Below, one piece after another: positions 16,794 through 24,867 of a stretch of DNA of 64,000 nt. The notes beneath the pieces were generated by a model. It was not told the DNA's origin, ran no database searches, and saw only the letters and a list, made by a program, of their open reading frames with translations. The position numbers and the translations under genes are program-made. This stretch comes from Rhodococcus sp. HM1 (GTDB lineage: Bacteria > Actinomycetota > Actinomycetes > Mycobacteriales > Mycobacteriaceae). Positions within the stretch are counted from its first letter, which is position 1. Every line of letters begins with the position of its first letter. The DNA lies in NCBI RefSeq assembly GCF_023218075.1, contig NZ_JALPTB010000015.1, positions 1 to 64,000 of the forward strand, read 5' to 3'.

Positions 16794-17342
16794 TTAAAGC
16801 AGCGAGAGCACTTCCTTCAAGACGTCCTGATCGGGCGAAACGGTGAAGTCGCGGATCACGCCGGTGCACAGGCTTGGTACAGATGTCAGGTGGGCGCCTG
16901 CCTTCTCGAGCTGCCGCAATGCCGCTTGTTCGGTGCGTGCGCTGAGCCCCCCGCACAGGTCGACGGGGAGGTGCACCTGGTATCCGGCGGCGAGAGCCTC
17001 GAGCCCGGTGTGCAGCACGACGATCTCCGTCGCGATGCCCCCCAGCACCAAGATCGGCCGGTTGTTCGCCTCCAGTCGCTTGCGGGTGGTGTCGTCGAGC
17101 AGCGCGCACGGCGACAGTCGCGGGAAGCAGGTGTCGGGATGTTCGACGGCGATTTCGGGGATATTGCCGTGTTCGGAGCTGGCGAGCACGGACGAGGTCA
17201 CCGGGATCTCGAGCAGTCGAGCGACTCGGGCCAGCACACTGGCAGAGCGCGTGATGGTGTCCGGGGCGTTCGTGGCACTCAGCGGCAGATGGTCCGGCTG
17301 GATGTCGGCGAACAGGACTTGTAGGTCGGTCGCGGTGTGCAT
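16794..17342 (-). CDS. Isochorismatase-fold (YcaC-like) protein without the catalytic Cys
   Basis: This 182-residue cysteine-hydrolase-family protein has the fold's landmarks: LFADIQPD with the first Asp, a central PILVLGGIATEIVVLHTGLE, GYQVHLPVDLCGG and a YcaC-type C-terminus (TSVPSLCTGVIRDF). In most relatives the middle motif is G-[VI]-x-T-[ED]-x-C-V, with Cys as nucleophile. Here that position is Val (GTC codon, about 17012), so ordinary amide hydrolysis is doubtful. Vinyl-ether-cleaving isochorismatases also lack this Cys, so activity of another type is possible. Gaps: 20 nt after the LeuD-like gene and 92 nt before the flavin reductase. Confidence 0.85.
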   Translation of the reverse strand: MHTATDLQVLFADIQPDHLPLSATNAPDTITRSASVLARVARLLEIPVTSSVLASSEHGNIPEIAVEHPDTCFPRLSPCALLDDTTRKRLEANNRPILVLGGIATEIVVLHTGLEALAAGYQVHLPVDLCGGLSARTEQAALRQLEKAGAHLTSVPSLCTGVIRDFTVSPDQDVLKEVLSLL

Positions 17343-17362
17343 GAAGTGCTCCTGTGATTGGG

Positions 17363-17872
17363 CTATTGCGTTGTGGAAGGGATGAATCCGTCTGCTGCCA
17401 ACTTCCCCATCAGACCGTCGGCGGCCAGGATGTCCAAGACGAATGTGGGGAGCGGATCTGTGGTGGTGCGGTAGCCGGTGTCGACGTTTTCGACCGTCCC
17501 GGTTGTCAGGTCGATCCTGACGTGGTTGCCGTCGCGGACGTTGCTGGCGATTCCTGGGGCGGTGACCGCAGGGAGCCCGTAGTTGATGCTGTTGCGGTAG
17601 AAGAGCGAGTTGAACTCGTCGGCGACCAAAGCGCTGATGCCGAGGAACTTCAGCAGCGCCGCTACGGGCCGGCTCGAGCCGAGGCCGAAGTTGCGGCCTG
17701 CCACGAGGATGTCACCGGGTCGGACTTGTTCGGTCCATCCGGGCCGAACGGCGTACAGCACGTGTTGTGCGGCCTCTTCCAGCGGCAAACGCATCGCGAA
17801 CCCGGGATAAAGGGCATCGGTATCGACCGCATCGCCCAGAACCCAGGCACGACCTTCTATTTGCGTCTTCAT
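17363..17872 (-). CDS. Aconitase-superfamily hydro-lyase, small subunit (LeuD/DmdB-like)
   Basis: This 169-residue swivel-domain subunit has DAVDTDALYPGFAMRLPLE at the N-terminus, then GDILVAGRNFGLGSSRPVA with the substrate-contacting Ser/Arg loop, then FNSLFYRNSINYGLPAV. It pairs with the large subunit encoded just upstream and overlaps it by 4 nt. Family members isomerise isopropylmalate, hydrate maleates or dehydrate dimethylmalate. There is no leucine gene nearby and the context is catabolic, so a substituted-maleate/malate hydro-lyase is more likely than LeuD. Confidence 0.9.
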   Translation of the reverse strand: MKTQIEGRAWVLGDAVDTDALYPGFAMRLPLEEAAQHVLYAVRPGWTEQVRPGDILVAGRNFGLGSSRPVAALLKFLGISALVADEFNSLFYRNSINYGLPAVTAPGIASNVRDGNHVRIDLTTGTVENVDTGYRTTTDPLPTFVLDILAADGLMGKLAADGFIPSTTQ

Positions 17873-19125
17873 CCGACGGTCACCATCCTCGGATCGGTGA
17901 TGCGGCCGGTCAACGCCGAGGCGGCAACCGTTGCCGGTGAGGCCATGTAGACCGGAGCGTCCGGGCTGCCCATCCGTCCCGTGAAGTTCCGGGTGCTGGC
18001 GGTCAGCGCAACTTCTCCTGCACCGACAACCCCCATGTGGTAGCCGAAGCAGGCACCGCACGTGGAGTTGGTGACCACGGCCCCCGCGGAGGACAGGGTT
18101 TCCAGGTAGCCGAGTTGGAGCGCTTGCAGATAAACCTTCTGGGAGGCCGGTGTGACGATCAGACGTATCCCATCCGCCACCTTCTTGCCGCGAACGATCT
18201 CGGCTGCAATGCGCAGGTCTTCAAGCTGTCCGTTCGCGCAGGATCCGATGAAGCACTGGTCGACGGCGACGGAGTCGGCGAGGTCGGTGACGGGTATCGC
18301 GTTGCGACTGACACCGCCGGGAAGGGCGATATGGGGTTCGATCCGGTCGAGATCGATCCTTCGCACATCGTCGTAGTGAGCGTCCGGGTCCGGGTCCGCA
18401 GGGGTGTAGGGGCGATCGGTGTGCTCGTCGAGGAACCGGCGGCACACCTCGTCCACCCCGAAGGTGGCGAAATCCGCCGAGATCTCCGCCGCCTGAGTCG
18501 CGATCGTGCGGCGGTCGTTCATGGGGATGGTGTGCATGCCCGGACCGCCGAACTCGAGGTTGCGGTTGGTGGCGTCCCCGAATCTGCCGGCGATGTGCAG
18601 AAAGACGTCTTTTCCGCTGACCATCGGTGCCATTGCGCCGTAGAAGTCGTAGCGGATGGTCGGTGCGACTGTGAACCACGTCCTGCCGGTGCACATAATC
18701 GAGTACATCTCGGCCATGCCCAGGCCTCGGGCGGCGCAGTTGTAGGCGCCGGCTGCGCAGGTGTGCGAGTCGGTGCACGCCAGGATCTCGCCAGGACGAG
18801 CCAGTCCATTCTCGGCGATCACTTGGTGGCAGATGCCGTGCCGACCGACGTCGAAGAACCGCTCGATGCCGAATCGCTTCACGAAGGCACGGGCCCGGCG
18901 TCCTGCGTCCGCGTCGGTGATCGATGGTGCGGGTACAGCGTGATCGAGAATCACGGCCATTCGGGTGGCATCGGCAATTCGGGTGGGGTCCTGCCACCCC
19001 AGGCCGAAGCTCAGGTCGAGCATGACGGCCATGTCGACGTCACAGACGATCGTCTGTCCTGCGGAGACCGAGTCCACGTCTGCGGAACGGGCGAAGATCT
19101 TCTCGACCATCGTCATCCCGGTCAC
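17869..19125 (-). CDS. Aconitase-superfamily hydro-lyase, large subunit (LeuC/DmdA-like)
   Basis: This 418-residue [4Fe-4S] subunit shows ACTDSHTCAAGAYNCAARG (substrate and cluster environment), the cluster ligand in FIGSCANGQLEDLR, and the Cys pair in NSTCGACFGYHMG. The GTG at 19125 overlaps the lyase stop (GTGA) and is preceded by GGGGAG; an ATG at 19116 is the alternative. With the small subunit it would interconvert a 2-hydroxy acid and an unsaturated dicarboxylate. The neighbouring lyase of the isocitrate-lyase family would cleave such a hydroxy acid, as in the 2,3-dimethylmalate dehydratase/lyase pair. Confidence 0.9.
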   Translation of the reverse strand: MTGMTMVEKIFARSADVDSVSAGQTIVCDVDMAVMLDLSFGLGWQDPTRIADATRMAVILDHAVPAPSITDADAGRRARAFVKRFGIERFFDVGRHGICHQVIAENGLARPGEILACTDSHTCAAGAYNCAARGLGMAEMYSIMCTGRTWFTVAPTIRYDFYGAMAPMVSGKDVFLHIAGRFGDATNRNLEFGGPGMHTIPMNDRRTIATQAAEISADFATFGVDEVCRRFLDEHTDRPYTPADPDPDAHYDDVRRIDLDRIEPHIALPGGVSRNAIPVTDLADSVAVDQCFIGSCANGQLEDLRIAAEIVRGKKVADGIRLIVTPASQKVYLQALQLGYLETLSSAGAVVTNSTCGACFGYHMGVVGAGEVALTASTRNFTGRMGSPDAPVYMASPATVAASALTGRITDPRMVTVG

Positions 19126-20021
19126 GGTTGCTCCCCGAGATTGCTGACACGGAACTTCTCCCCGATCTGGGCCCATTCGCGGAGTCCGACCAGTTCGAAG
19201 AAGGCAGTCGGCGACGTACCGGCATCGTCGGCGATGCCTCGCGCCCCTCCGAGCTTCTGCAACTCCTTCTGCATGGCGGTCGTTGCGGCCAGTAAGGGGG
19301 TGGTGGGGTGAATGGCAAGGCGGTAGCCCAGAGCGCGCAGCGTCGACTCGTCGACGGAGGGTGTCAACCCGCCGATGACCACGTTGAGGAGAAGTGGTGC
19401 TGAGACTTCGGTGGCGATCCGAGCGATTTCCTCGTGGCTGCGGGGGGCTTCGACGAAGATGACGTCAGCGCCGGCTTCGGCGTACCGGTTGGCCCGGGTG
19501 ATAGCTTCGTCCAACCCCAGCGGTCCTCGGGCGTCGGTACGCGCGATGATCACCAGGTCCGGATCGGTTCGTGCCTCCAACGCGGCGGCCAGACGATCGC
19601 AGAACTCGTCTGCTGTGATGAGCTCCTTGTCGGGAAGGTGCCCACACTTCTTGGGGAAGGCCTGGTCTTCGAGCTGGATAGCCGCTACTCCGGCCTGTTC
19701 GTACTCCCGGATGGTCCGGGTCACATTGACCACGTTGCCGTAGCCGGTGTCGGCATCGGCAATCAGAGGAATCTCGCCGAGGGTGGTGGCGAGCATGCGG
19801 GCCCGATCGACCATTTCGGCAAGGGAGGTCAGCCCGATGTCCGGAAGTCCGAAGCCCGAGGCCGCGACTCCGGCGCCGGTCATGTATGCCGCCGAAAATC
19901 TCAGGGCACGCACGGCAGAGGCCGAGATGCCGTCATAGACGCCGGGTGCGGTGATCAGCTCGTCGGTGGCAAGGAGGTGCCGCAGAGTGCGGGCCGGGCT
20001 GGTCGTGGTTGAACGGTTCAC
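19122..20021 (-). CDS. Isocitrate lyase/PEP-mutase-family C-C lyase
   Basis: This 299-residue TIM-barrel enzyme has the family's metal site (ADADTGYG), the flexible-loop signature IQLEDQAFPKKCGHLPDKEL with the catalytic KKCGH, and VIIARTDARG. That loop marks true lyases (methylisocitrate, dimethylmalate, oxaloacetate-type) and not phosphonate mutases. It most resembles short lyases that cleave 2- or 3-substituted malates to pyruvate or glyoxylate plus a carboxylic acid. GTG start at 20021 overlaps the preceding gene's stop. Position between the monooxygenase and the hydro-lyase supports a role late in the pathway. Confidence 0.9.
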   Translation of the reverse strand: MNRSTTTSPARTLRHLLATDELITAPGVYDGISASAVRALRFSAAYMTGAGVAASGFGLPDIGLTSLAEMVDRARMLATTLGEIPLIADADTGYGNVVNVTRTIREYEQAGVAAIQLEDQAFPKKCGHLPDKELITADEFCDRLAAALEARTDPDLVIIARTDARGPLGLDEAITRANRYAEAGADVIFVEAPRSHEEIARIATEVSAPLLLNVVIGGLTPSVDESTLRALGYRLAIHPTTPLLAATTAMQKELQKLGGARGIADDAGTSPTAFFELVGLREWAQIGEKFRVSNLGEQP

Positions 20022-21187
20022 AGACCCACCGCCGCACGAACGTCACCCTGAGAGGTGCTGTTCTTCACCTCTGCGCGAAGCCCCGCCTCCACGAGCAGGG
20101 GCAGGATCTGCTCCTGGTATTGGGCGATGCCTTCGTCGTAGTCGACCCAGCTCAAGGTGCAGCCGTCGAGCCCCGCCCGGGACAGGCCGAGGATCTTGTC
20201 GACGATCTGCTCCGGTGTTCCGATCAGAGGCTGCGCCGTGTAACCGGCAACCATGCTTGTCATCGCCGCTCGGGTGCTCATGTCCATCGCTTCGATGTTG
20301 GCCGCGGCGACGCCCATCATGTTGGCGGCGCCCTCCCAGTCACCGCGCTGATTGACGTAGTAGTCGAAGTAGTCCTGTGCTTCCTTTTCGGTGTCGGCAC
20401 AGACGACGTACCCCATGCCCATCACCGCGATTTCGCGGCCGAACTCGCGAGCGGATTGCCGTACCACTTCGGCCTTCTGAGCATGCCCTGCAAGGTCGGG
20501 TGCCTGGATGAAGTTGACGTCCGCATGCTCGGCTGCAAAGGCCAATCCCTTACCGCTCGCACCGGCGCTCATGATCAGAGGGCCGGGTGCCTGCACCGGC
20601 TGCGGGGAAGAATGAAGGGCCGTTCCGCGGAAGTACGTGCCCTCGTAGTCGAACGTGTCCTCGGACCAGAGCCGCTTGATGATCGACACCCACTCGGCGG
20701 CGACGTCGTAGCGCTCGTCGTGCGGACGCTGGGGGATCCCGAACATCGCCAGCTCAGGTTCGTTCCAGCCCGCCACGACGTTGAGGCCGAATCGGCCTCC
20801 GCTGATGTGGTCCACGGTGGCTGCCTCCTTCGCGATTCGCAAAGGGTGCGCCGTGGGCACCTGGATGGTAGCGAGCACCTGGAGTCGCTCGGTGACGGCA
20901 GCAACAGCAGCGGCCCAGGTGAAGGCTTCGAAGGAACGGTCGTTGAAGTTGATGGCTCCGCCGGGCCCCTTCCAACGCGCTACAGGGACCATGGCATCGA
21001 GGCCGGCCGCATCGGCGGCGCGAGCGATTCGTTTGGTCTCGGCCCAGTCGACCTCGACGGTTCCCTCCGCGGAGGTCATCGAGCAACCGGAGCTCACGTT
21101 GACGCCGAATACTGCCAATTTGAACGCATTCTCGTTGTTCAGCAGGGGGGCATCGGTGCGGGATGTACTCAAGTCTTTCGTGCTCAT
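20018..21187 (-). CDS. Luciferase-like FMN-dependent monooxygenase (RutA-like group)
   Basis: This 389-residue TIM-barrel flavoprotein of the bacterial luciferase family has VLATIQVPTAHPLRIAKEAA, ISGGRFGLNVVAGW (the signature of the RutA/DszA/NtaA-type group), APGPLIMSAGASGKGLAFAA and a C-terminal TLSWVDYDEG. Members use reduced FMN from a separate reductase and O2 to open heterocycles or oxidise C-N, C-S or ketone groups. A flavin reductase is in the same operon. It is probably the enzyme that starts the pathway. ATG at 21187 follows GAGGAAAGG. The substrate cannot be read from sequence. Confidence 0.92.
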   Translation of the reverse strand: MSTKDLSTSRTDAPLLNNENAFKLAVFGVNVSSGCSMTSAEGTVEVDWAETKRIARAADAAGLDAMVPVARWKGPGGAINFNDRSFEAFTWAAAVAAVTERLQVLATIQVPTAHPLRIAKEAATVDHISGGRFGLNVVAGWNEPELAMFGIPQRPHDERYDVAAEWVSIIKRLWSEDTFDYEGTYFRGTALHSSPQPVQAPGPLIMSAGASGKGLAFAAEHADVNFIQAPDLAGHAQKAEVVRQSAREFGREIAVMGMGYVVCADTEKEAQDYFDYYVNQRGDWEGAANMMGVAAANIEAMDMSTRAAMTSMVAGYTAQPLIGTPEQIVDKILGLSRAGLDGCTLSWVDYDEGIAQYQEQILPLLVEAGLRAEVKNSTSQGDVRAAVGL

Positions 21188-21230
21188 TGCAGGCCTTTCC
21201 TCAACTCAGGGGCGTGGGGTTTAGACAGGG

Positions 21231-22004
21231 TTACGACGCGCTCCAGCCGCCGTCCACAGGGACGGCAGCTCCGGTCATGAAGGAGGCGTCGGACGACGCG
21301 AGGAAGACGACGACGGCGGCGACTTCGTCCGGAGTGCCCATACGCTTGATCAGTTGCCGGGCCACGAAGACCTCTTCCGCCTCCTTTTCGTGTCCCGGCC
21401 CCAGTGCTGCCTCCGCGTAAGTCCATGGCATGGGGGTGTCGATGGTTCCGGGGCACACGGCGTTGACACGGACGCCGTGAGGAGCAAGGTCCGCAGCCAA
21501 CGCCCAGGTCAAACCGACAACTGCGGCCTTCGACGAGACGTAACTGGCTCCCGAGACCATGCCGACCAGACCGAGGACGGACGACTGATTCACGATCGCG
21601 CCCTTGGTGGCGATCAGGTGGGGCAGAGCCTCCTGCACGAGGAAGAACGGAGCGCGGGCGTTGATGCCGTAGATCCGGTCCCAGGCTTCCTCGGTGATCG
21701 AGTCGGGAGTACCACTGACCATGATGCCCGCGTTGTTGATCAGGGCATCGAGACGGCCGAACTCTTGGATCGATCGCTCCACCAGGCGAGCGCGGAAGGC
21801 GGCGTCGGTGATGTCACCAACCTCGGCCACCACCTTCCCCCCGAGGTGCGTCACCTCCCGGGCCACGTCGAGCAGCCCTTCCGGATCCACGTCGGTGAGG
21901 GTCATCGAGACGTTCTCGGCCGCCAACCTCCGTGCGATCGCACGACCGATCCCGCCCGCGGCGCCTGTCACCAGGGCCGATGCGCCTTCTTCGAATCTGC
22001 TCAT
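21231..22004 (-). CDS. Short-chain dehydrogenase/reductase, first gene of the operon
   Basis: This 257-residue classical SDR has cofactor motif TGAAGGIG (near residues 14-21), a following Asp (LTDVD) that favours NAD(H), NNAG, the catalytic Ser in VNQSSVLG and YVSSK. The ATG at 22004 is preceded by AGGAGA. It lies 43 bp before the monooxygenase and is the promoter-proximal gene of the minus-strand operon, so it is co-expressed with the ring- or C-N-oxidising system. It probably oxidises an alcohol substrate or intermediate. Confidence 0.9.
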   Translation of the reverse strand: MSRFEEGASALVTGAAGGIGRAIARRLAAENVSMTLTDVDPEGLLDVAREVTHLGGKVVAEVGDITDAAFRARLVERSIQEFGRLDALINNAGIMVSGTPDSITEEAWDRIYGINARAPFFLVQEALPHLIATKGAIVNQSSVLGLVGMVSGASYVSSKAAVVGLTWALAADLAPHGVRVNAVCPGTIDTPMPWTYAEAALGPGHEKEAEEVFVARQLIKRMGTPDEVAAVVVFLASSDASFMTGAAVPVDGGWSAS

Positions 22005-22096
22005 GTTCTCTCCTGTCGGTACGGCTCCGGTCATTCCCAGAGAGGGGACTGCAATCGCCGAACCCGGTAGTTGTGATCCAAGACTCAACGATCGTC

Positions 22097-22125
22097 CTAC
22101 GAAATCTAGGGACGTTTTAGTAGGC
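22097..22125. promoter_or_regulatory. Candidate operator between the SDR operon and its GntR/FadR regulator
   Basis: In the 196-bp divergent region, CCTACGAAA (22097-22105) faces TTTTAGTAGG (22116-22125), an imperfect inverted repeat in an AT-richer patch. It lies 75-95 bp from each start codon, where a divergent promoter pair would be. I infer binding of the FadR-type regulator; no firm -10/-35 could be assigned. Confidence 0.45.
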
Positions 22126-22200
22126 TGTCAATGGGTAAGTTGAGTCGAGGAAGAAACGTCAACGACCACTGACGCAGCCGATTGCCCCAAGGGGGTAGAG

Positions 22201-22866
22201 ATGACGACGGAGACAGCCAAGCGACCCACCGCGGTCCAACGGGCAGTAGAGGCCATACGCGAGGGCGTACGAGTCGGACGCTTCGTCCCTGGCCAAAGGC
22301 TGATAGAACCCGACTTGATGCAGGAGCTGGGCGTTGGACGCAACGCTCTACGAGAGGCCCTGGCCCAGCTCGGCAGCGACGGGTTGGTGAAGCTGGAGCC
22401 GCATCGCGGTGCATCGATCCGTCGACTCACCCGCGAAGACGTCGCTCACTTCTATCAGGTGCGGGAAGTCCTCGAAGGTCTCAGCGCTCGACTCGCCGCG
22501 CAGAACATCGACGCCCCAGGACATCGCGAACGAGTGCTCTCCGCCATCGACAAGTCCCGTTCGATCGCTGCGGCCGGAGATCAGCCCACCTACTTCGACG
22601 AGAACTTCCGATTCCACCGGATCATCGTCGAGCTCAGCGGAAACCCAAGGTTGATCGAGTTGACCGATCGTCTCGAAACGCAGACCTTCCGGCTGCAGTT
22701 CCGCTCGGCAAAGTCGAACTTCGTCGACTACTCGATCGCAGAACACGAAGAGATCGCCGAAGCGATTCTGGCGGGAGACGGAAACCAAGCGGAGGATCTG
22801 ATGCGCGCCCATCTGCGGCACACCTGCAGCGACATACTCAAACTTCCAACTCACGATTTCGCATGA
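22201..22866 (+). CDS. GntR-family regulator, FadR (FCD) subfamily
   Basis: This 221-residue protein has an N-terminal winged helix (about 12-75) with GRFVPGQRLIEPDLMQELGV and RNALREALAQL, and a C-terminal all-helical FCD ligand domain (about 85-215). The FCD metal-site residues are visible in FDENFRFHRIIVEL and in the HEEIAEAI and RAHLRHT helices. It is divergent from the eight-gene operon and likely represses it until a pathway carboxylate is bound. ATG follows GGGGGTAGAG. Confidence 0.92.
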   Translation: MTTETAKRPTAVQRAVEAIREGVRVGRFVPGQRLIEPDLMQELGVGRNALREALAQLGSDGLVKLEPHRGASIRRLTREDVAHFYQVREVLEGLSARLAAQNIDAPGHRERVLSAIDKSRSIAAAGDQPTYFDENFRFHRIIVELSGNPRLIELTDRLETQTFRLQFRSAKSNFVDYSIAEHEEIAEAILAGDGNQAEDLMRAHLRHTCSDILKLPTHDFA

Positions 22867-23097
22867 CGGGGACTCAGCGGCTGAGCGTGTACGCCCAACG
22901 ACTCAATTACGGCACGGCCGGTATAACGTCCCCTTCGACGGGTGGCCATTGCGGATGGCCAATTCATCCTGGCGCTGAAAGCACGGGACACCTGACCCGA
23001 ACTTCCCATAGCCCACCTCGACTTCAAGGGAGTGATCGCCGCGGGAGTGACCGGGACCTTGACTCCTCGGCGCTGCTTGCGACTAGAGATGGGGGAT
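22867..23097. other. Intergenic spacer, nothing assigned
   Basis: No coding frame or clear hairpin apart from a short CTCAGCGGCTGAG near the regulator stop. The diverged duplicate of the 12.4-kb leader begins at about 23098. Confidence 0.35.
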
Positions 23098-23621
23098 GCT
23101 CACCTCGCCCCGTTCGAGCGACGGTGCCAGTCCGACGACCCGGCCGTTGCTCGCCCGCGACGGGAGGACGCCGGATGGTTCCCCGAAGGGGTTACCAGGC
23201 CCTCGTGGGGTTCCGGCGTGGACAAGGTGGACAACACCGAACTCACTTGTGGCGACCTGGAACGCCATGTGGGCGAGTGGATCGACCTCGCGGGCGGTGC
23301 GAGTACGCCGCCTCCGCGCGGTGGATGCGGACCTGCTGGTGGTGACCGAGGGGCAACGTGACCTGCTCTCGGACGGCGGCCATGTCGCCGACGCCGGCAC
23401 CCACGGGGGGTACGGCATCACCTCTCATCCCCGCCGGCGCAAGACCTTGCTGTGGTCGCGGTGGCCGCTCACCGAGATGGCGGCGCCGACGACCGGGGCG
23501 GGTGCCGGCCGGGGTTCTGACCGCACAGACCGTGACCTCGGTCGGTGCGGTGAGGGTCGTGGCGGTGTGTATCCCGTGGGCGAGTGCCCATGTGAGCACC
23601 GGGCGGCGGGACGCGACGACC
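23098..23621 (+). pseudogene. EEP-family gene, 5' copy, frameshifted and truncated
   Basis: This is the diverged duplicate of 12405-12925. The leader and start region (GTGGACAA, GTGGACAACACCGAACTC) are conserved, but one extra C after AACTCA shifts the frame at codon 8. Later frames retain RSRWPLTEM-type and GAVRVVAVCIPWASAHVST sequence. The gene stops at GACGCGACGACCT, where it joins a DUF1016 tail. Catalytic residues beyond the middle of the protein are lost, so it is non-functional. Confidence 0.8.
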
Positions 23622-23940
23622 TCACCCCCGCCGAGCAGGCCGCGCTCCCCGCCGAGGACGCCCTCACCTGCGCGGTCGCCCTCGAGCTCGACCTCAGCCC
23701 GCAGGAGGGGAACCCCCAGCGGCAAACCTCACGTGGTGGAGCCGGCGCTGCGCAAACAGAAGATTCGTGTCCGCTGGGGGCGTGCGGTGCGACAGCACCC
23801 CACCGGATCCGCCACGAGCAGCTGCCTCCCCGGCGGGGATAGGGGCCGACAACGTGCCTCGTGGGGTTGCCGCCCCGCTTCGCGCGGTTCATCCACGGCA
23901 TCGGCGTGGCGGACAGACCCGAACGGTCGGGTCGCCGCCT
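23622..23940 (+). repeat. DUF1016 3' tail fused behind the broken EEP copy
   Basis: From ACGACCTCACCCCC onward the sequence follows 10350-10685: the last 30 codons of the DUF1016 gene, now out of context, then its downstream non-coding DNA. The fusion point lies in ACGACCT, which occurs in both parent sequences, so the chimera arose at a 7-bp microhomology. The order (EEP before DUF1016 tail) is the reverse of the intact region (DUF1016 at 10 kb, EEP at 12.5 kb). Confidence 0.7.
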
Positions 23941-24320
23941 TCAGTTGGTGGTCGGGATCACCGTGAGCGTGCCGGTGTACCCGGCGGTGCTGTTCGAGCC
24001 GAACGGGGTGTCGTTGACGACGGCGGCCGACCCCTGTCCGGAGACCTGCTCGAAGGCCATCACCGGGGGGTCCGTCGAGAGATCGATGGTGCCGTTCATC
24101 GTGGTCTGACTCGTGCTGGTGGTGGTGGTGGTGAAGGAGTGCTCGCCGGTGAAGGTGACGGTGGATCCCGACACCGTGTAGGTGCCTTCGAGGGGGTCGT
24201 TGTCGCCGGTCTGGTAGGTGAAGCGGCCGGAGTCGTAGAAGCTCCATTCTCCGTCCGCAATTCGGTTGTAGGCGTTCGCTTCCCATTGGGGTTGGCCGGC
24301 GGTCTGCCGGCCAGCATGTC
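23941..24320 (-). pseudogene. Truncated gene for a Thr/Ser-rich beta protein
   Basis: The minus-strand frame reads GEWSFYDSGRFTYQTGDND, GTYTVSGSTVTFTGEHSF, a Thr/Ser run, and ends TAGYTGTLTVIPTTN. It resembles the C-terminal beta-sheet domain of an exported or surface protein. Going upstream the frame meets a TAG at about 24323 within debris of the neighbouring tnsA relic, and no start codon with ribosome-binding site is visible. I take it as a 5'-truncated gene. Confidence 0.5.
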
Positions 24321-24339
24321 GCTAGGCGACCAGCTTTGA

Positions 24340-24726
24340 ACTGCGGAAACGCCGTGAAACCGCCATCCGCTCGCTCGAACAGCAGATCCGGCACATTCCG
24401 GTGCGTGCGGTTCCGCTCGGAACCGCACAGCCACATCGGCTGCGCCGCGATCCACATCACCTCGATGTCGAAATCGGCCAGCCACAACCGATCCAACTCC
24501 AACGGCTCTCGTAGAGGACATGACCGCCGTTGGTGGCCGACCAGAACATCCCCGCATAGTGCCGCCGACGCCGGTGACTCCACCCCCGCCGCACCGGCAG
24601 CCCCCGGATCATCCGACGCGGATCCGCCGCAGCGATCGTCGTCGCGACAGGAACACCGGTGTCCTGCACGTACCTGACCTCGACCTCGCTGGTCCGGGGC
24701 ACTTTCCCCGGGTCCGCCACTGACAC
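24340..24726 (-). pseudogene. TnsA-like endonuclease relic of a decayed Tn7-like element
   Basis: RRRHYAGMFWSATNGGHVLYESR in one frame, then after a shift near 24505 LWLADFDIEVMWIAAQPMWL and THRNVPDLLFERADGG. These follow the order of the intact TnsA-like proteins (FPGLWWSATTGSHVGFES, then IAFD, GIGSQPF, HTPDYFLRL). The possible start at 24726 abuts ACTGACAC-type repeats (24719-24747), which look like the end of the old element. The intact transposon at 24764 begins 37 bp further on, so a younger element landed at the edge of an older one. Confidence 0.7.
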
Positions 24727-24768
24727 GAAATCGAGAAACTGACACCGGCGGTGAGAACCTACATGTCC

Positions 24769-24867
24769 TTTGCCATTTGATCTGAGGCACGAGAAGGTCG
24801 CTCACCTGCGGTGCCTCAGGAATGTGGCAAGACCGCTTGCTGGTGTTCTTGCCAGATTCTTGAGGCA
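24769..24867. repeat. Transposase-binding sites at the tniQ end
   Basis: Three copies of a TTGCCA-N5-7-TGAGGCA site are visible: 24769-24789 (terminal), 24812-24830 in the opposite orientation and 24849-24867. The last two overlap the 3' end of tniQ. Multiple TnsB-binding sites per end are characteristic of Tn7-like elements. Confidence 0.8.

Noticed and set aside
16181-16800. FMN riboswitch controlling ribBA
   Set aside because: ribBA overlaps the preceding coding sequence by 4 nt, and the 92-bp gap upstream of the flavin reductase is too short and lacks the conserved RFN helices.
17363-19125. Leucine biosynthesis genes leuCD
   Set aside because: There is no leuA or leuB nearby, and the genes overlap an isocitrate-lyase-family gene within a catabolic operon, so a dimethylmalate or maleate-type hydro-lyase fits better.
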